Under the pieces are notes generated by a model. That model had not been told where the DNA came from. It did not search any database and saw nothing but the letters and a program-made list of their open reading frames with translations. DNA of 21,387 nt, from positions 1-21,387 of the forward strand of contig CAZCZU010000041.1 of assembly GCA_964503475.1 (NCBI GenBank), read 5' to 3'. Position 1 is the stretch's first letter, and each line of letters starts with the position of its first letter. The translations under genes were made by a program, and so were the position numbers. Below are positions 6,634 through 13,996 of the stretch, piece after piece. The DNA is from CAZCZU01 sp964503475 (lineage in GTDB: Bacteria; Pseudomonadota; Zetaproteobacteria; Mariprofundales; Mariprofundaceae).

Positions 6634-8343
6634 TTACATGCTCTCCGGGGCGCTCACACCCAGCAAACCCAGGGCGTTACGTACAACCTGCCCGACGGCA
6701 CGCACCAGCAACAGACGCGCCTGGGTCAGCGCAGCGTCATCGCTGATCACGCGGTGCTTGTGATAGAAGCCGTGCAATGCTGCGGCAAGTTTCATGACAT
6801 AGGTCGCAACACGGTAGGGCTCCAGCCTCTCGGCAGCCTTCGCCAGAAGTTCGGGGTAGGCCAGCAGCTGGGCAACCAGTGCCTGCTCCTCGTCGCTTGT
6901 CAGGCACGAGACATCCACCTCGTCGACAGGCAACAGTGCCACCCCCTCCTCTTCCGCCTTGCGCAGAATGGCACTGACGCGGGCATGGGCATACTGCACA
7001 TAGTAGACAGGGTTTTCGTCGTTCTTCTGCTTGGCCGCCTCCAGATCGAAGTCAAGCTGGCTCTCGACCCGGCGGGTCATGAAGTTGAAGCGCACGGCAT
7101 CGCTGCCCACCTCATCGACCACCTCACGCAGCGTCACAAAGGTACCCGCGCGCTTGGACATGCGCACCGGCTTGCCATCACGCGTCAGATTCACCATCTG
7201 CACCAGCAGCACATCCGGCTGGCTATCCTGCCCGGTCAATGCCTTCATCGCCGCCTGCACACGGGTCACATAACCGCCATGGTCGGCTCCCCAGACATCG
7301 ATCATGCGACCAAAGCCACGCTGATGCTTGTCGTAGTGGTAAGCGATATCGGCGGCAAAATAGGTCGGCGTGCCATCCTGTTTCGCCAACGGCCGGTCAA
7401 CGTCATCACCGAAATCGGTGGTGCGGAACAGCAACTGCTCCACCGGTGTGTAATCCTCGACCTCCTTGCCCTTCGGCGGCGGCAGGGTGCCGACATAAAC
7501 CTCGCCATCATTGCGCAGGCGCTCAATCAGTTCGGTGACCTTGCCCGACTGATGCAACGCCAGTTCGGAGAAATAGTGGTCAAACTCGATGCCGAGGGCA
7601 GCCAGATCGGAACGAATCATGGCCATGTTGGCCGCAACCGCTTCATGGCCGACCCACTCAGTCCGCTCCGCTTCGGGCAGAGCGGCCAGTTCATTGAACG
7701 GCCGCTTGGCCAGCAGGTCGCGGGCGATATCGATCACGTATTCACCGGGGTAGGCCGAATCGGGAAATTCCACTGTCTCGCCGTTCAGCTCGCGCATGCG
7801 CAGCCATACCGATTCGGCCAGCACGCCAATCTGGGCTCCGGCATCGTTGATATAATACTCGCGGTGCACGTCGAAGCCCCGCGCAGCGAGAAGGTGCCCG
7901 AGCGCATCGCCCACCACGGCACCACGGCCATGTCCGACATGCATCGGCCCGGTCGGATTGGCAGAGACGAACTCCAGACATATTTGCTCAGAATGGTTAT
8001 CGACAGGCTTGCGACCATAGGCCTCGCCGTCGTGCATGATTTTTTTCAGCACCTCGGCCTCTGCGGCCTTGCGCAGATAAATATTGATGAAGCCGGGGCC
8101 GGCGATTTCCGTCTTCTCCACCTCATCCGGCCACTGCACCCGCTCCAGGATCGCTCCGGCGATCGCATGCGGCTTCTGCTTGAGCACACCGGCCAGCGGC
8201 ATGGCGACATTGGCGGCATAGTCGCCGTGCTCCTTGCTCTTGGTGCGGGTCAGCTGCACACGAACGTGGGCTGAGTGATGCTCCTGATCCTTGAGCAGGG
8301 TATCGACTGCCTGCTGCAGTGCGCCTTCCAGTGCCTGTTTCAC
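6634..8343 (-). CDS. argS: Arginyl-tRNA synthetase
   Basis: A 569-residue class I aminoacyl-tRNA synthetase charging tRNA-Arg in the cytoplasm. It has the ArgS-specific N-terminal domain (1-110), then the HIGH signature as HVGH (135-138) within SANPTGPMHVGHGRGA, and REYYINDAGAQ (161-171), conserved in ArgS. The KMSKS-equivalent is VRMSKRAGTFVTL with the MSK at 395-397. The C-terminal anticodon-binding helical bundle ends in LVRAVGQVVRNALGLLGV. The length is typical. The start is GTG 8343 with GGAGG six bases upstream. mutM lies 76 bases upstream on the same strand and the SPOR gene starts one base downstream. Confidence 0.98.
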   Translation of the reverse strand: MKQALEGALQQAVDTLLKDQEHHSAHVRVQLTRTKSKEHGDYAANVAMPLAGVLKQKPHAIAGAILERVQWPDEVEKTEIAGPGFINIYLRKAAEAEVLKKIMHDGEAYGRKPVDNHSEQICLEFVSANPTGPMHVGHGRGAVVGDALGHLLAARGFDVHREYYINDAGAQIGVLAESVWLRMRELNGETVEFPDSAYPGEYVIDIARDLLAKRPFNELAALPEAERTEWVGHEAVAANMAMIRSDLAALGIEFDHYFSELALHQSGKVTELIERLRNDGEVYVGTLPPPKGKEVEDYTPVEQLLFRTTDFGDDVDRPLAKQDGTPTYFAADIAYHYDKHQRGFGRMIDVWGADHGGYVTRVQAAMKALTGQDSQPDVLLVQMVNLTRDGKPVRMSKRAGTFVTLREVVDEVGSDAVRFNFMTRRVESQLDFDLEAAKQKNDENPVYYVQYAHARVSAILRKAEEEGVALLPVDEVDVSCLTSDEEQALVAQLLAYPELLAKAAERLEPYRVATYVMKLAAALHGFYHKHRVISDDAALTQARLLLVRAVGQVVRNALGLLGVSAPESM

Positions 8344-8419
8344 GATGCCTCCGGGGTGGGAAATGGCGGCATGCTACATATCCGGGGCGACGGAGGAAAA
8401 CCGTAACTGCAGGGAAGTG

Positions 8420-9247
8420 TCATCCGGTCACCTGCGGCTGGCAATGCGGGCAGAAAAAGGTGCTGCGACCCAACTGCACCATGCGTGCGATGGGAGTCGC
8501 GCAGACCCGGCACGGCTCGCCCTTGCGCCCATAAACACGGAAGTCGTGGGCGAAATAGCCCGGCTTGCCGTCCACCTTCACAAAATCACTGATGCTGCTC
8601 CCCCCGGCCCGGATCGCCTCCTGCAAAACCTCCGCGATCTCGGCCGCCAGGCGCGCAAGCTGCCCCTGATTCAGCTCCCTTGCCGGCGTTGCCGGGTGGA
8701 TGCCGGCCCGAAACAGCGATTCACAGGCATAGATATTGCCGACACCCACGACAACGCGTGCATCCATGATCAGCGTCTTGATCGGCTGCCTGCGCCCTTT
8801 TACGGCGTATAACAGGTGGCCGGAGGAAAAATCCTGCGACAAAGGCTCCGGCCCCAGGGAGGCAAACCACGGATGGATGGGTAGCTCCTCATCCTTCAAC
8901 AGACCGACATAGCCGAATCGCCGGGCATCGCGGTAGCAGAGCGATGAATCGTCATCCAGATCGATACGCAGATGTTCATGACGCGCAGGCTCCGTTGCGG
9001 AGGGCAGCAGGTGAAACTGCCCGGTCATTCCCAGATGCCAGACAAGCACCTGACTCCGCTCAAGGCCGAACAACAGGTACTTGGCACGCCGGGTCAACGA
9101 CATTATCTGCACTCCGGCCAGGCCATCCAGCGGCGGCAACGGGTAACGCAGCGTTGGGCGGCGGCAAATGACGCGCCTGATCCGGCGCCCACAGACCAGG
9201 GGCTCCAGCCCCGTACGTACCACTTCGACTTCAGGTAATTCCGGCAT
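8420..9247 (-). CDS. mutM: Formamidopyrimidine-DNA glycosylase (Fpg/MutM)
   Basis: A 275-residue base-excision repair enzyme removing oxidised purines such as 8-oxoguanine and nicking the abasic site. The N-terminus MPELPEVEVV gives the catalytic proline and Glu3. Lys56 (LTRRAKYLLF) is the conserved lysine of the active site. The helix-two-turn-helix lies in the region with VGNIYACESLFRAGIHP. The C-terminal zinc finger is CRVC...CPHC, with the DNA-binding arginine in QLGRSTFFC. The start at 9247 is fixed by chemistry, since proline must be residue 1 after Met removal. An in-frame ATG at 9256 and a longer frame to 9307 are therefore rejected. The upstream gap is divergent from the tandem cNMP-fold gene. 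Confidence 0.97.
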   Translation of the reverse strand: MPELPEVEVVRTGLEPLVCGRRIRRVICRRPTLRYPLPPLDGLAGVQIMSLTRRAKYLLFGLERSQVLVWHLGMTGQFHLLPSATEPARHEHLRIDLDDDSSLCYRDARRFGYVGLLKDEELPIHPWFASLGPEPLSQDFSSGHLLYAVKGRRQPIKTLIMDARVVVGVGNIYACESLFRAGIHPATPARELNQGQLARLAAEIAEVLQEAIRAGGSSISDFVKVDGKPGYFAHDFRVYGRKGEPCRVCATPIARMVQLGRSTFFCPHCQPQVTG

Positions 9248-9292
9248 ACGGCCCATCGTAGGGGGAGAAATAAAAAAAAGCAGCCATTCACC

Positions 9293-9321
9293 TTGCAGGC
9301 GGTTCACAATCGCTTCATAAT
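9293..9321 (+). promoter_or_regulatory. Sigma-70-type promoter of the tandem cNMP-fold gene
   Basis: TTGCAG (9293-9298) and CATAAT (9316-9321) are separated by exactly 17 bases. Each box has a good match to consensus (4 of 6 and 5 of 6). A start point six to seven bases after the -10 box falls at about 9328, which is the A of the ATG of the next gene, so the mRNA may be leaderless. Confidence 0.6.
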
Positions 9322-9327
9322 TTCCGA

Positions 9328-10239
9328 ATGCAGGAGTTTGAAGCTCAGGATCAGGACGATTTCGACAGCAGGATATTTCCCATCCTCGCGGTACTTCAGC
9401 CTGATGAACTCCATTTTATCCGTTCCATTGCTATGCCGCTGGAGCTGGCCGCCAACGTGCCCGTCATCAGCGAAGGACGCCCTTCGGAATACCTCTACCT
9501 GGTCAAATCGGGCCTGTTACGGGTCAACAAGCGGCACGGCAATGAAATATTCGAAGTCGGCTCCATCACGCCGGGTGAGGTATTCGGCGAGGCATCGATT
9601 CTGTTCAATGCCCCGGCCGGCGCCGAGGTACGCACAGTGGAACCCACCGAGGTGTACCAGATTCCGGCCGAGCATGTGAAGGACATCCTCGCCGGCAACG
9701 AGCGCTTTGCCCGTTCCATCACACAGCTGGCCGAGAACCGGACCGCAGCAAGCGCCCTGGCCGTCAACCCGATTTTCAGCAAATTGCCGCAAGCCGTACG
9801 CGAAGTGGTGCTCTACAACAGCCATTTCGTATCGCTGAACAGCGGCGATATGCTGATTCAGGAGGGCGATGCCGATACGCGCTATATGTTCATCGTGCTG
9901 GGTGGCGATGCCGAGGTTTCGATGCAGCATCCGCGCGAGAAGAAGAAGCGCATCGTCTTCGCCCGCCTCTCATCCGGCGATGAAGTGGGCGAAATTGCCG
10001 TCATCACAGGCAAGCCGCATGCGGCCTCGGTAAAGGCGACCTCACCACTACGCCTTCTGATGATCAGCAACGACATGGTCCAGTCCTGGCGCAAGCGCTA
10101 CTCCGACTTCGGCTATGCCCTCTACGCCTGCGTCCAGCACAAGCTGCAACACAGCCTGGAGGCGCTACGCAATATCATGGACAGCGACGAGGCCCAGGCC
10201 ATGACCACCGGCACCCTGCCGCCCATGAAGGACGAATAA
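9328..10239 (+). CDS. Tandem cyclic-nucleotide-binding-fold protein without DNA-binding domain
   Basis: A 303-residue protein with two consecutive cNMP-binding beta rolls: domain 1 at about 18-125 (GEASILFNAPAGAEV at 87-101) and domain 2 at about 147-255 (GEIAVITGKPHAASV at 221-235). A short helical C-terminus follows, with no helix-turn-helix, kinase, channel or nuclease. Compared with the CRP-family gene at 1890 in this window, where the cassette has Arg-Ser, domain 1 has Ala-Gly (97-98) and domain 2 His-Ala (231-232). The Gly-Glu pair is kept in both. Canonical cAMP binding is thus unlikely, and either another ligand or a scaffold/regulatory-subunit role is possible. The architecture resembles regulatory subunits of cyclic-nucleotide-dependent enzymes, but no catalytic partner is adjacent. 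There is no Shine-Dalgarno sequence before the ATG, in agreement with a leaderless transcript. Confidence 0.88.
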   Translation: MQEFEAQDQDDFDSRIFPILAVLQPDELHFIRSIAMPLELAANVPVISEGRPSEYLYLVKSGLLRVNKRHGNEIFEVGSITPGEVFGEASILFNAPAGAEVRTVEPTEVYQIPAEHVKDILAGNERFARSITQLAENRTAASALAVNPIFSKLPQAVREVVLYNSHFVSLNSGDMLIQEGDADTRYMFIVLGGDAEVSMQHPREKKKRIVFARLSSGDEVGEIAVITGKPHAASVKATSPLRLLMISNDMVQSWRKRYSDFGYALYACVQHKLQHSLEALRNIMDSDEAQAMTTGTLPPMKDE

Positions 10240-10266
10240 GCCCGTTTCCCGACTGGGTCCTGTCGT

Positions 10267-10291
10267 CTAGGGCCTGTTAACACTAATTTCG
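10267..10291 (+). repeat. Left terminal inverted repeat of the MITE
   Basis: 25 bases, identical to the reverse complement of 10515-10539. It includes the outer CTAG that may be target-site duplication. Confidence 0.95.
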
Positions 10292-10514
10292 ATGGCGCCG
10301 ATACGGCTATTTTTTCGGCCCTGCAAGGCATTGCGAGCGTGGCGTGCTCATTGCACACAAGCGAGCGATAACGCGGCAGGACGGAAAAATGGTCTATCCC
10401 TGAAGGGCTTCGCCCCAAACCGGGCCACTCGGCGTTACTCAGGATTCATTTGGAGGAACCAAATTTCATCCCTCGCGCCTTGATTGCCCCGGTTTGGGGC
10501 AACAGCGGCAACAC

Positions 10515-10539
10515 CGAAATTAGTGTTAACAGGCCCTAG
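10515..10539 (-). repeat. Right terminal inverted repeat of the MITE
   Basis: 25 bases, identical to the reverse complement of 10267-10291. The outer CTAG supplies the TAG stop codon of the DUF2065 gene (10538-10536 on the minus strand). Confidence 0.95.
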
Positions 10540-10721
10540 TTCCTCACCAGCCTGACAATCAGCCAGCCGAGCGCCACGCTCAGAATGCCTGCCACACGCA
10601 GTGCCGCCGGCGGAACCTCGGGCAGTCTGCGCATCATGCTGATCATGCCGGCAGGGAACAGCGCATAAAGCGCTCCTTCGATTACCAGCACCAGTCCCAG
10701 GGCCGCCCAGAGATCCTGCAT
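10536..10721 (-). CDS. DUF2065 (YjeT-type) small membrane protein
   Basis: A 61-residue protein with two membrane helices (about 4-26, WAALGLVLVIEGALYALFPAG, and about 41-58, LRVAGILSVALGWLIVRL) joined by the loop MMRRLPEVPPAA. This matches DUF2065. In enterobacteria the member yjeT directly follows hflC, as here, so context supports the call. Function is unknown; association with the HflKC/FtsH membrane system is a guess from position. The start is ATG 10721 without an obvious ribosome site. Its stop codon lies at the junction with the MITE. The gene purA, which follows in enterobacteria, is absent; the element and a plus-strand gene are found instead. Confidence 0.85.
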   Translation of the reverse strand: MQDLWAALGLVLVIEGALYALFPAGMISMMRRLPEVPPAALRVAGILSVALGWLIVRLVRN

Positions 10722-10742
10722 GAATCAGCGGCCGGCCGGATG

Positions 10743-10762
10743 GCGGCCGCCGAAGCGGCCGC
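10743..10762 (-). other. Strong intercistronic hairpin with UUCG tetraloop
   Basis: GCGGCCGC, a four-base loop and GCGGCCGC form a perfect 8-bp stem. On the minus (mRNA) strand the loop reads TTCG closed by C-G, the extra-stable tetraloop type. It lies in the 88-base gap between hflC and the DUF2065 gene. No T tract follows, so it is more likely an mRNA-stabilising or partial-attenuation structure than an intrinsic terminator. Confidence 0.6.
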
Positions 10763-10809
10763 ATGGCTGTAAATCCCTCAGATCACTGACCCGCATGGCA
10801 AACAAGGCC

Positions 10810-11682
10810 CTAGTCGTGGGACTGCTCGAAGAACTTGAAGAATTCGGAATCCGGTGAAATGACCACGCGCGTTCCTTCCGCGATGGACTTCTTGTACGCC
10901 TCCAGCGAACGCATGAAGGCATAGAACTTCGGATCACGGGAGTGGGCGGCGGCATAAACATCGGTCGCCTCGGCATCCGCTGTACCGCGAATGATCTCGG
11001 CCTGCTTGTAGGCTTCGGCCAGCAGCAGCTTGCGGGTCTTCTCGGCCTCGGCACGAATCTCCTTGGCCGCCTCTTCACCCTCGGAACGGTACTCCTTGGC
11101 GATACGCTGACGCTCGGCCTTCATGCGCCGGAACACGGCATCCGAGTTCTCCTGCGGCAGATCGGCGCGCTTGATGCGCACATCGGCCACCTCGATACCG
11201 AGATCTCGCACATCCTCATCCGCACGATCACGAATCGTCTGCATCAGCTCGACACGCAGGTTCTCCTGCTCACCGCCGGAGACAATCTCGTGCAAGGTAT
11301 GCTGACCCAGCACCTCGCGCACCTTGCCGCGTACCACGTCCTGCATACGCGCCTCCACACCACTCTGGGTGCGTGCCACCTGGTAAACACGAAGCGGATC
11401 GACAATGCGCCAGCGGGTGTAGTTGTCGACGTTGATCGTCTTCTTATCCTTGGTGATGACCTCGTTCGGTACCGAATCGCTCTCCAGAAGACGACGATCA
11501 TAGGCTTCGGTGCTGAACCACGGCAACTTGAAGTGCAGGCCCGGATCCTTTACCACATCCTTCGGGTTACCAAACTGCAGCACCAGCACCTGCTCACGCT
11601 GATCGACAATGAAGGCACTGCTACCGAGAAGAATCACGGCCAGGGCCAGAATAATACCTGCGATTGTCTGCTTCGGGCTCAT
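10810..11682 (-). CDS. hflC: HflC, SPFH-domain regulator of FtsH
   Basis: A 290-residue inner-membrane protein with an N-terminal membrane anchor (about 6-25, TIAGIILALAVILLGSSAF). The SPFH/band 7 domain begins at VDQREQVLVLQFGNPKDVVKD, and includes LHFKLPWF, NVDNYTRWRIVDPLRVYQV and LGIEVADVRIKRADLP. A long charged coiled coil follows (about 190-250, RMKAERQRIAKEYRSEGEEAAKEIRAEAEKT in two blocks). HflC and HflK assemble into a large periplasmic cage around FtsH and modulate proteolysis of membrane proteins. The start ATG overlaps the hflK stop as ATGA. The stop TAG is followed by GGCCTTGTT, similar to the MITE end. Confidence 0.97.
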   Translation of the reverse strand: MSPKQTIAGIILALAVILLGSSAFIVDQREQVLVLQFGNPKDVVKDPGLHFKLPWFSTEAYDRRLLESDSVPNEVITKDKKTINVDNYTRWRIVDPLRVYQVARTQSGVEARMQDVVRGKVREVLGQHTLHEIVSGGEQENLRVELMQTIRDRADEDVRDLGIEVADVRIKRADLPQENSDAVFRRMKAERQRIAKEYRSEGEEAAKEIRAEAEKTRKLLLAEAYKQAEIIRGTADAEATDVYAAAHSRDPKFYAFMRSLEAYKKSIAEGTRVVISPDSEFFKFFEQSHD

Positions 11683-12764
11683 TTCTTCACCTCCGCCTTG
11701 TTACCCGCCCGATCAAGCGGCAGATAGGGCAATACATTGCCGGCCACGGAACCATCGACGATGACCTTATCGGCCTTGGAGAGCACCTCCTGCATCGTAT
11801 CGATATAGAGACGCTTGCGCGTCACCTCCGGAGCCTTGCGGTAGGCCGTCAGCAGGCTGTCGAAACGCTGCGCTTCACCCTGGGCCCGGTCGACGATCTC
11901 CTTCTCATAGGCCTGGGCATCGAGAATCATCTTCTTCGCCTCACCACGCGCCTTCGGAATGATGTCGTTGGCATAGGCCTGAGCCTCGTTCTTGGCGCGC
12001 TCCTTGTCCTCACGGGCCGAAGCCACATCCTTGAACTCGTTGATCACACGCTCCGGCGGCGATACATCGCGCAGCTTCACGGTGGTCACCAGAATGCCGG
12101 CACCATAATTGTCGAGAATGCTCTGGATCAGCTTCTCCGTCTCCACTTCGACCTCGGCCTTCTTATCGGTCAGCACATCATCGATCAGGGTACGGCCGAT
12201 CACCTCGCGAATGGCCGACTCGGCCGCATCACGCACCGTCTTTTCCGGGCTGGTGATGTCGAAGATGTAGTTTTCCAGATTCTTGATCTTGTATTGCACA
12301 ATGAAAGAGATGTCGACGATGTTCTCGTCCTTGGTGAGCATCAGCGCCTCCTGCGGCACCTTGCGCTCACGCCCCTCACCGAAATCCCGGAAGCCGATTC
12401 CCAGTCGCTGCACGCGCGTCACCGGCAGGATTTCGACCTTTTCGACCGGATAGGGAAGGTGCCAGCTCAGGCCCGGGCCCGTCGTTTTGACGTACTGGCC
12501 GAAGCGGAGCACCACAGCCTCCTCGTCGGCAGCCACGGTGTAGAGACCGGTTGCCGCCCATAGCGTCAGGCCAAGCGCGACGATACCGCCCAGCACCCCT
12601 TTACTCAGGCCGGGACCGCCCTTGCCATCGCCACCTCCGAAGAAGCCGGAGAAGCGCTCCTGCATACGGCGGATCACCTCATCCAGATCGGGGGGCGTCT
12701 GGCCCGGCCCACCGCCCGGACGATTACCCCAGGGATTGTTATCTTGGTTCTGACTCCAAGGCAT
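11679..12764 (-). CDS. hflK: HflK, SPFH-domain partner of HflC
   Basis: A 361-residue protein with the HflK-specific Asn/Gly/Pro-rich cytoplasmic N-terminus (MPWSQNQDNNPWGNRPGGGP), the conserved PPDLDEVIRRMQERF segment, a single membrane helix (about 56-77) and the SPFH domain (YTVAADEEAVVLRFGQY to VQYKIKNLENYIFD). A coiled coil rich in Glu/Lys/Ala and the end TMQEVLSKADKVIVDGS follow. It forms the HflKC complex with the next gene. ATG 12764 is chosen for the excellent GGAGG five bases upstream and the family-typical N-terminus; the frame stays open to 12851 but that part is not HflK-like. No hflX or hfq lies upstream, unlike in enterobacteria; a divergent lptG does. Confidence 0.97.
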   Translation of the reverse strand: MPWSQNQDNNPWGNRPGGGPGQTPPDLDEVIRRMQERFSGFFGGGDGKGGPGLSKGVLGGIVALGLTLWAATGLYTVAADEEAVVLRFGQYVKTTGPGLSWHLPYPVEKVEILPVTRVQRLGIGFRDFGEGRERKVPQEALMLTKDENIVDISFIVQYKIKNLENYIFDITSPEKTVRDAAESAIREVIGRTLIDDVLTDKKAEVEVETEKLIQSILDNYGAGILVTTVKLRDVSPPERVINEFKDVASAREDKERAKNEAQAYANDIIPKARGEAKKMILDAQAYEKEIVDRAQGEAQRFDSLLTAYRKAPEVTRKRLYIDTMQEVLSKADKVIVDGSVAGNVLPYLPLDRAGNKAEVKK

Positions 12765-12890
12765 TCTAACCTCCACAAATCCTGTTGCGGCAAGGCGCAC
12801 AGCATCAAGCAGCGGAGTGTAGCAGCTATCGGCATCAATGCACCCCCGCACCCCCTACGGATCTGGCGGATCCCCAGGCAGGCTCCGCTA

Positions 12891-12918
12891 TTGTGAATTG
12901 ACCCGTTGAACCTACACT
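12891..12918 (+). promoter_or_regulatory. Weak candidate promoter for lptG
   Basis: TTGTGA (12891-12896) and TACACT (12913-12918) are 16 bases apart, each matching consensus at 4 of 6 positions. The predicted start point would fall at or beside the lptG ATG (12925), which has no Shine-Dalgarno sequence. The boxes are poor enough to be chance. Confidence 0.25.
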
Positions 12919-12924
12919 TTCGCC

Positions 12925-13986
12925 ATGCCGATTCTCTTTCGCTGGATCTTCTACGGCTGCCTGGGCCGTACGCTTGCCACCATGGCAGCGCTGCTGGCCA
13001 TCTATATCATCATCGAGCTGTTCGACAAATCACGCTACCTCGGGCATGGGCTGAGCGGCTCACTGCTGGCAGAATACCTGCTACTGAAAATGCCGTTCAT
13101 GCTCAGCGAATTCATGCCCGTGATCATGCTGCTGGCAGCCGGCATTTATATCTCCGAAATCTCGCACCACCAGGAGCTGGTCGCGATGCGCGCGGCCGGC
13201 CTCGGCCTGAACAAGGTTGCAGCCCCCATCCTCTCCGTGGCCCTTCTCGTCGCGACCTTCAGTTTCATCATCGGCGAATGGATCACCCCGATTACCAACA
13301 CCCGCCTCGACGTCATCGAACGGGTACATATCCAGCATCGTAATCTCCAGTCGCACCAGGGCGTGCAGTGGCTTAGGGATGGCCAGCGATTCTTCCGCCT
13401 GACCCCGCTCGGCGGCGACCGCTTTGCCATGATGATGCTCAAGACCGATGCCAACGGCGCATGGAAACAGCGCGTGGATGCCGCCCAGGCTATCTACCGT
13501 GCCGGCAACTGGTCGCTGAGCCAGGTCTACATCAGTGAACCCGAAGCCAGGGAGGGCATGCAGCTCCACTTTGAAGAGAAGATGACCCTGCCTTCTGCTA
13601 CCGGGCCGGATACGGCCGCGCCCCCCAGCCCGCGTCACATGCGCTTTAGCGAGCTGTATCGCTATGCCGAAAACCTGAAACGCGCCGGACTGAATGCCAG
13701 CGATTTTGTCTTCACGCTGCACCGTAAATTTGCCGCGCCGGCCGCCTGCCTGGTGATGGCACTGCTGGCCCTGGCTCTTTGCATGAATATGGGCAGCCGC
13801 ATCGCTGCCACCTCATGGGGGCTGGTGAGCGCCATCTCGCTGGGGCTGCTTTTTTATGTCATGAGTAATGCCAGCGGCCTGCTGGCCGGCGGTGACCGGC
13901 TGCCGGCCGCCTATGCAGCATGGCTGCCGCTACTTGTCTTCGGCGGCTTGGCCGGATTCCTGCTGCTGCACCGCGAGGGCAAATAG
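12925..13986 (+). CDS. lptG: LptG-type permease of the LPS transporter
   Basis: A 353-residue YjgP/YjgQ family protein. Three N-terminal membrane helices (about 10-30, 53-75, 98-120) carry the conserved EISHHQELVAMRAAGLGLNKV coupling helix in the first cytoplasmic loop. A periplasmic beta-jellyroll domain (about 130-235) follows. The C-terminal part includes LYRYAENLKRAGLNAS, LHRKFAAPAACLVMALLALAL and three more helices. With LptF and the ATPase LptB2 it extracts LPS from the inner membrane. LptG is preferred over LptF because of the YAENLKRAGLNAS motif and similarity to YjgQ, but this distinction is less sure than the family. lptF usually lies directly upstream; here the upstream neighbour is divergent hflK. 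Confidence 0.88.
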   Translation: MPILFRWIFYGCLGRTLATMAALLAIYIIIELFDKSRYLGHGLSGSLLAEYLLLKMPFMLSEFMPVIMLLAAGIYISEISHHQELVAMRAAGLGLNKVAAPILSVALLVATFSFIIGEWITPITNTRLDVIERVHIQHRNLQSHQGVQWLRDGQRFFRLTPLGGDRFAMMMLKTDANGAWKQRVDAAQAIYRAGNWSLSQVYISEPEAREGMQLHFEEKMTLPSATGPDTAAPPSPRHMRFSELYRYAENLKRAGLNASDFVFTLHRKFAAPAACLVMALLALALCMNMGSRIAATSWGLVSAISLGLLFYVMSNASGLLAGGDRLPAAYAAWLPLLVFGGLAGFLLLHREGK

Positions 13987-13996
13987 CCCCAACGGG

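Larger units (their letters stand above)
10267..10539. mobile_element. MITE-like element with 25-bp perfect terminal inverted repeats
   Basis: The ends are perfect inverted copies of CTAGGGCCTGTTAACACT... (10267-10291) and its complement (10515-10539). They continue imperfectly for about ten more bases. Because CTAG is itself palindromic, the outer CTAG or TA may be the target duplication; the mobile unit is then 265 bp (10271-10535) or 267 bp (10270-10536). There is no transposase. The interior is strongly foldable. A 13-bp inverted pair lies at 10412-10424/10488-10500 (GCCCCAAACCGGG), with a hairpin ATTTGG/CCAAAT (10448-10464) between its arms and GGGC/GCCC at 10405-10415. A CTAG or YTAR target would suit mobilisation by an IS5-superfamily transposase, which is inference. 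It lies between the 3' ends of the tandem cNMP-fold gene and the DUF2065 gene and so disrupts no reading frame. Confidence 0.85.

Noticed and set aside
6355..8274. Very long plus-strand open frame (639 codons) opposite the SPOR gene and argS
   Set aside because: It is antisense to argS, an unmistakable synthetase with all motifs. The translation is His/Gln/Gly-rich with no domain, as expected for a shadow frame in GC-rich DNA.
10292..10483. 63-codon frame inside the MITE starting at an ATG just after the left repeat
   Set aside because: There is no ribosome site or recognisable domain, and its length is set by the hairpin-rich element. It could be annotated automatically as a hypothetical protein but I see no support.
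12765..12851. N-terminal extension of hflK to an upstream start
   Set aside because: The internal ATG at 12764 has a perfect ribosome site and the family-typical N-terminus; the extension has no similarity to HflK.
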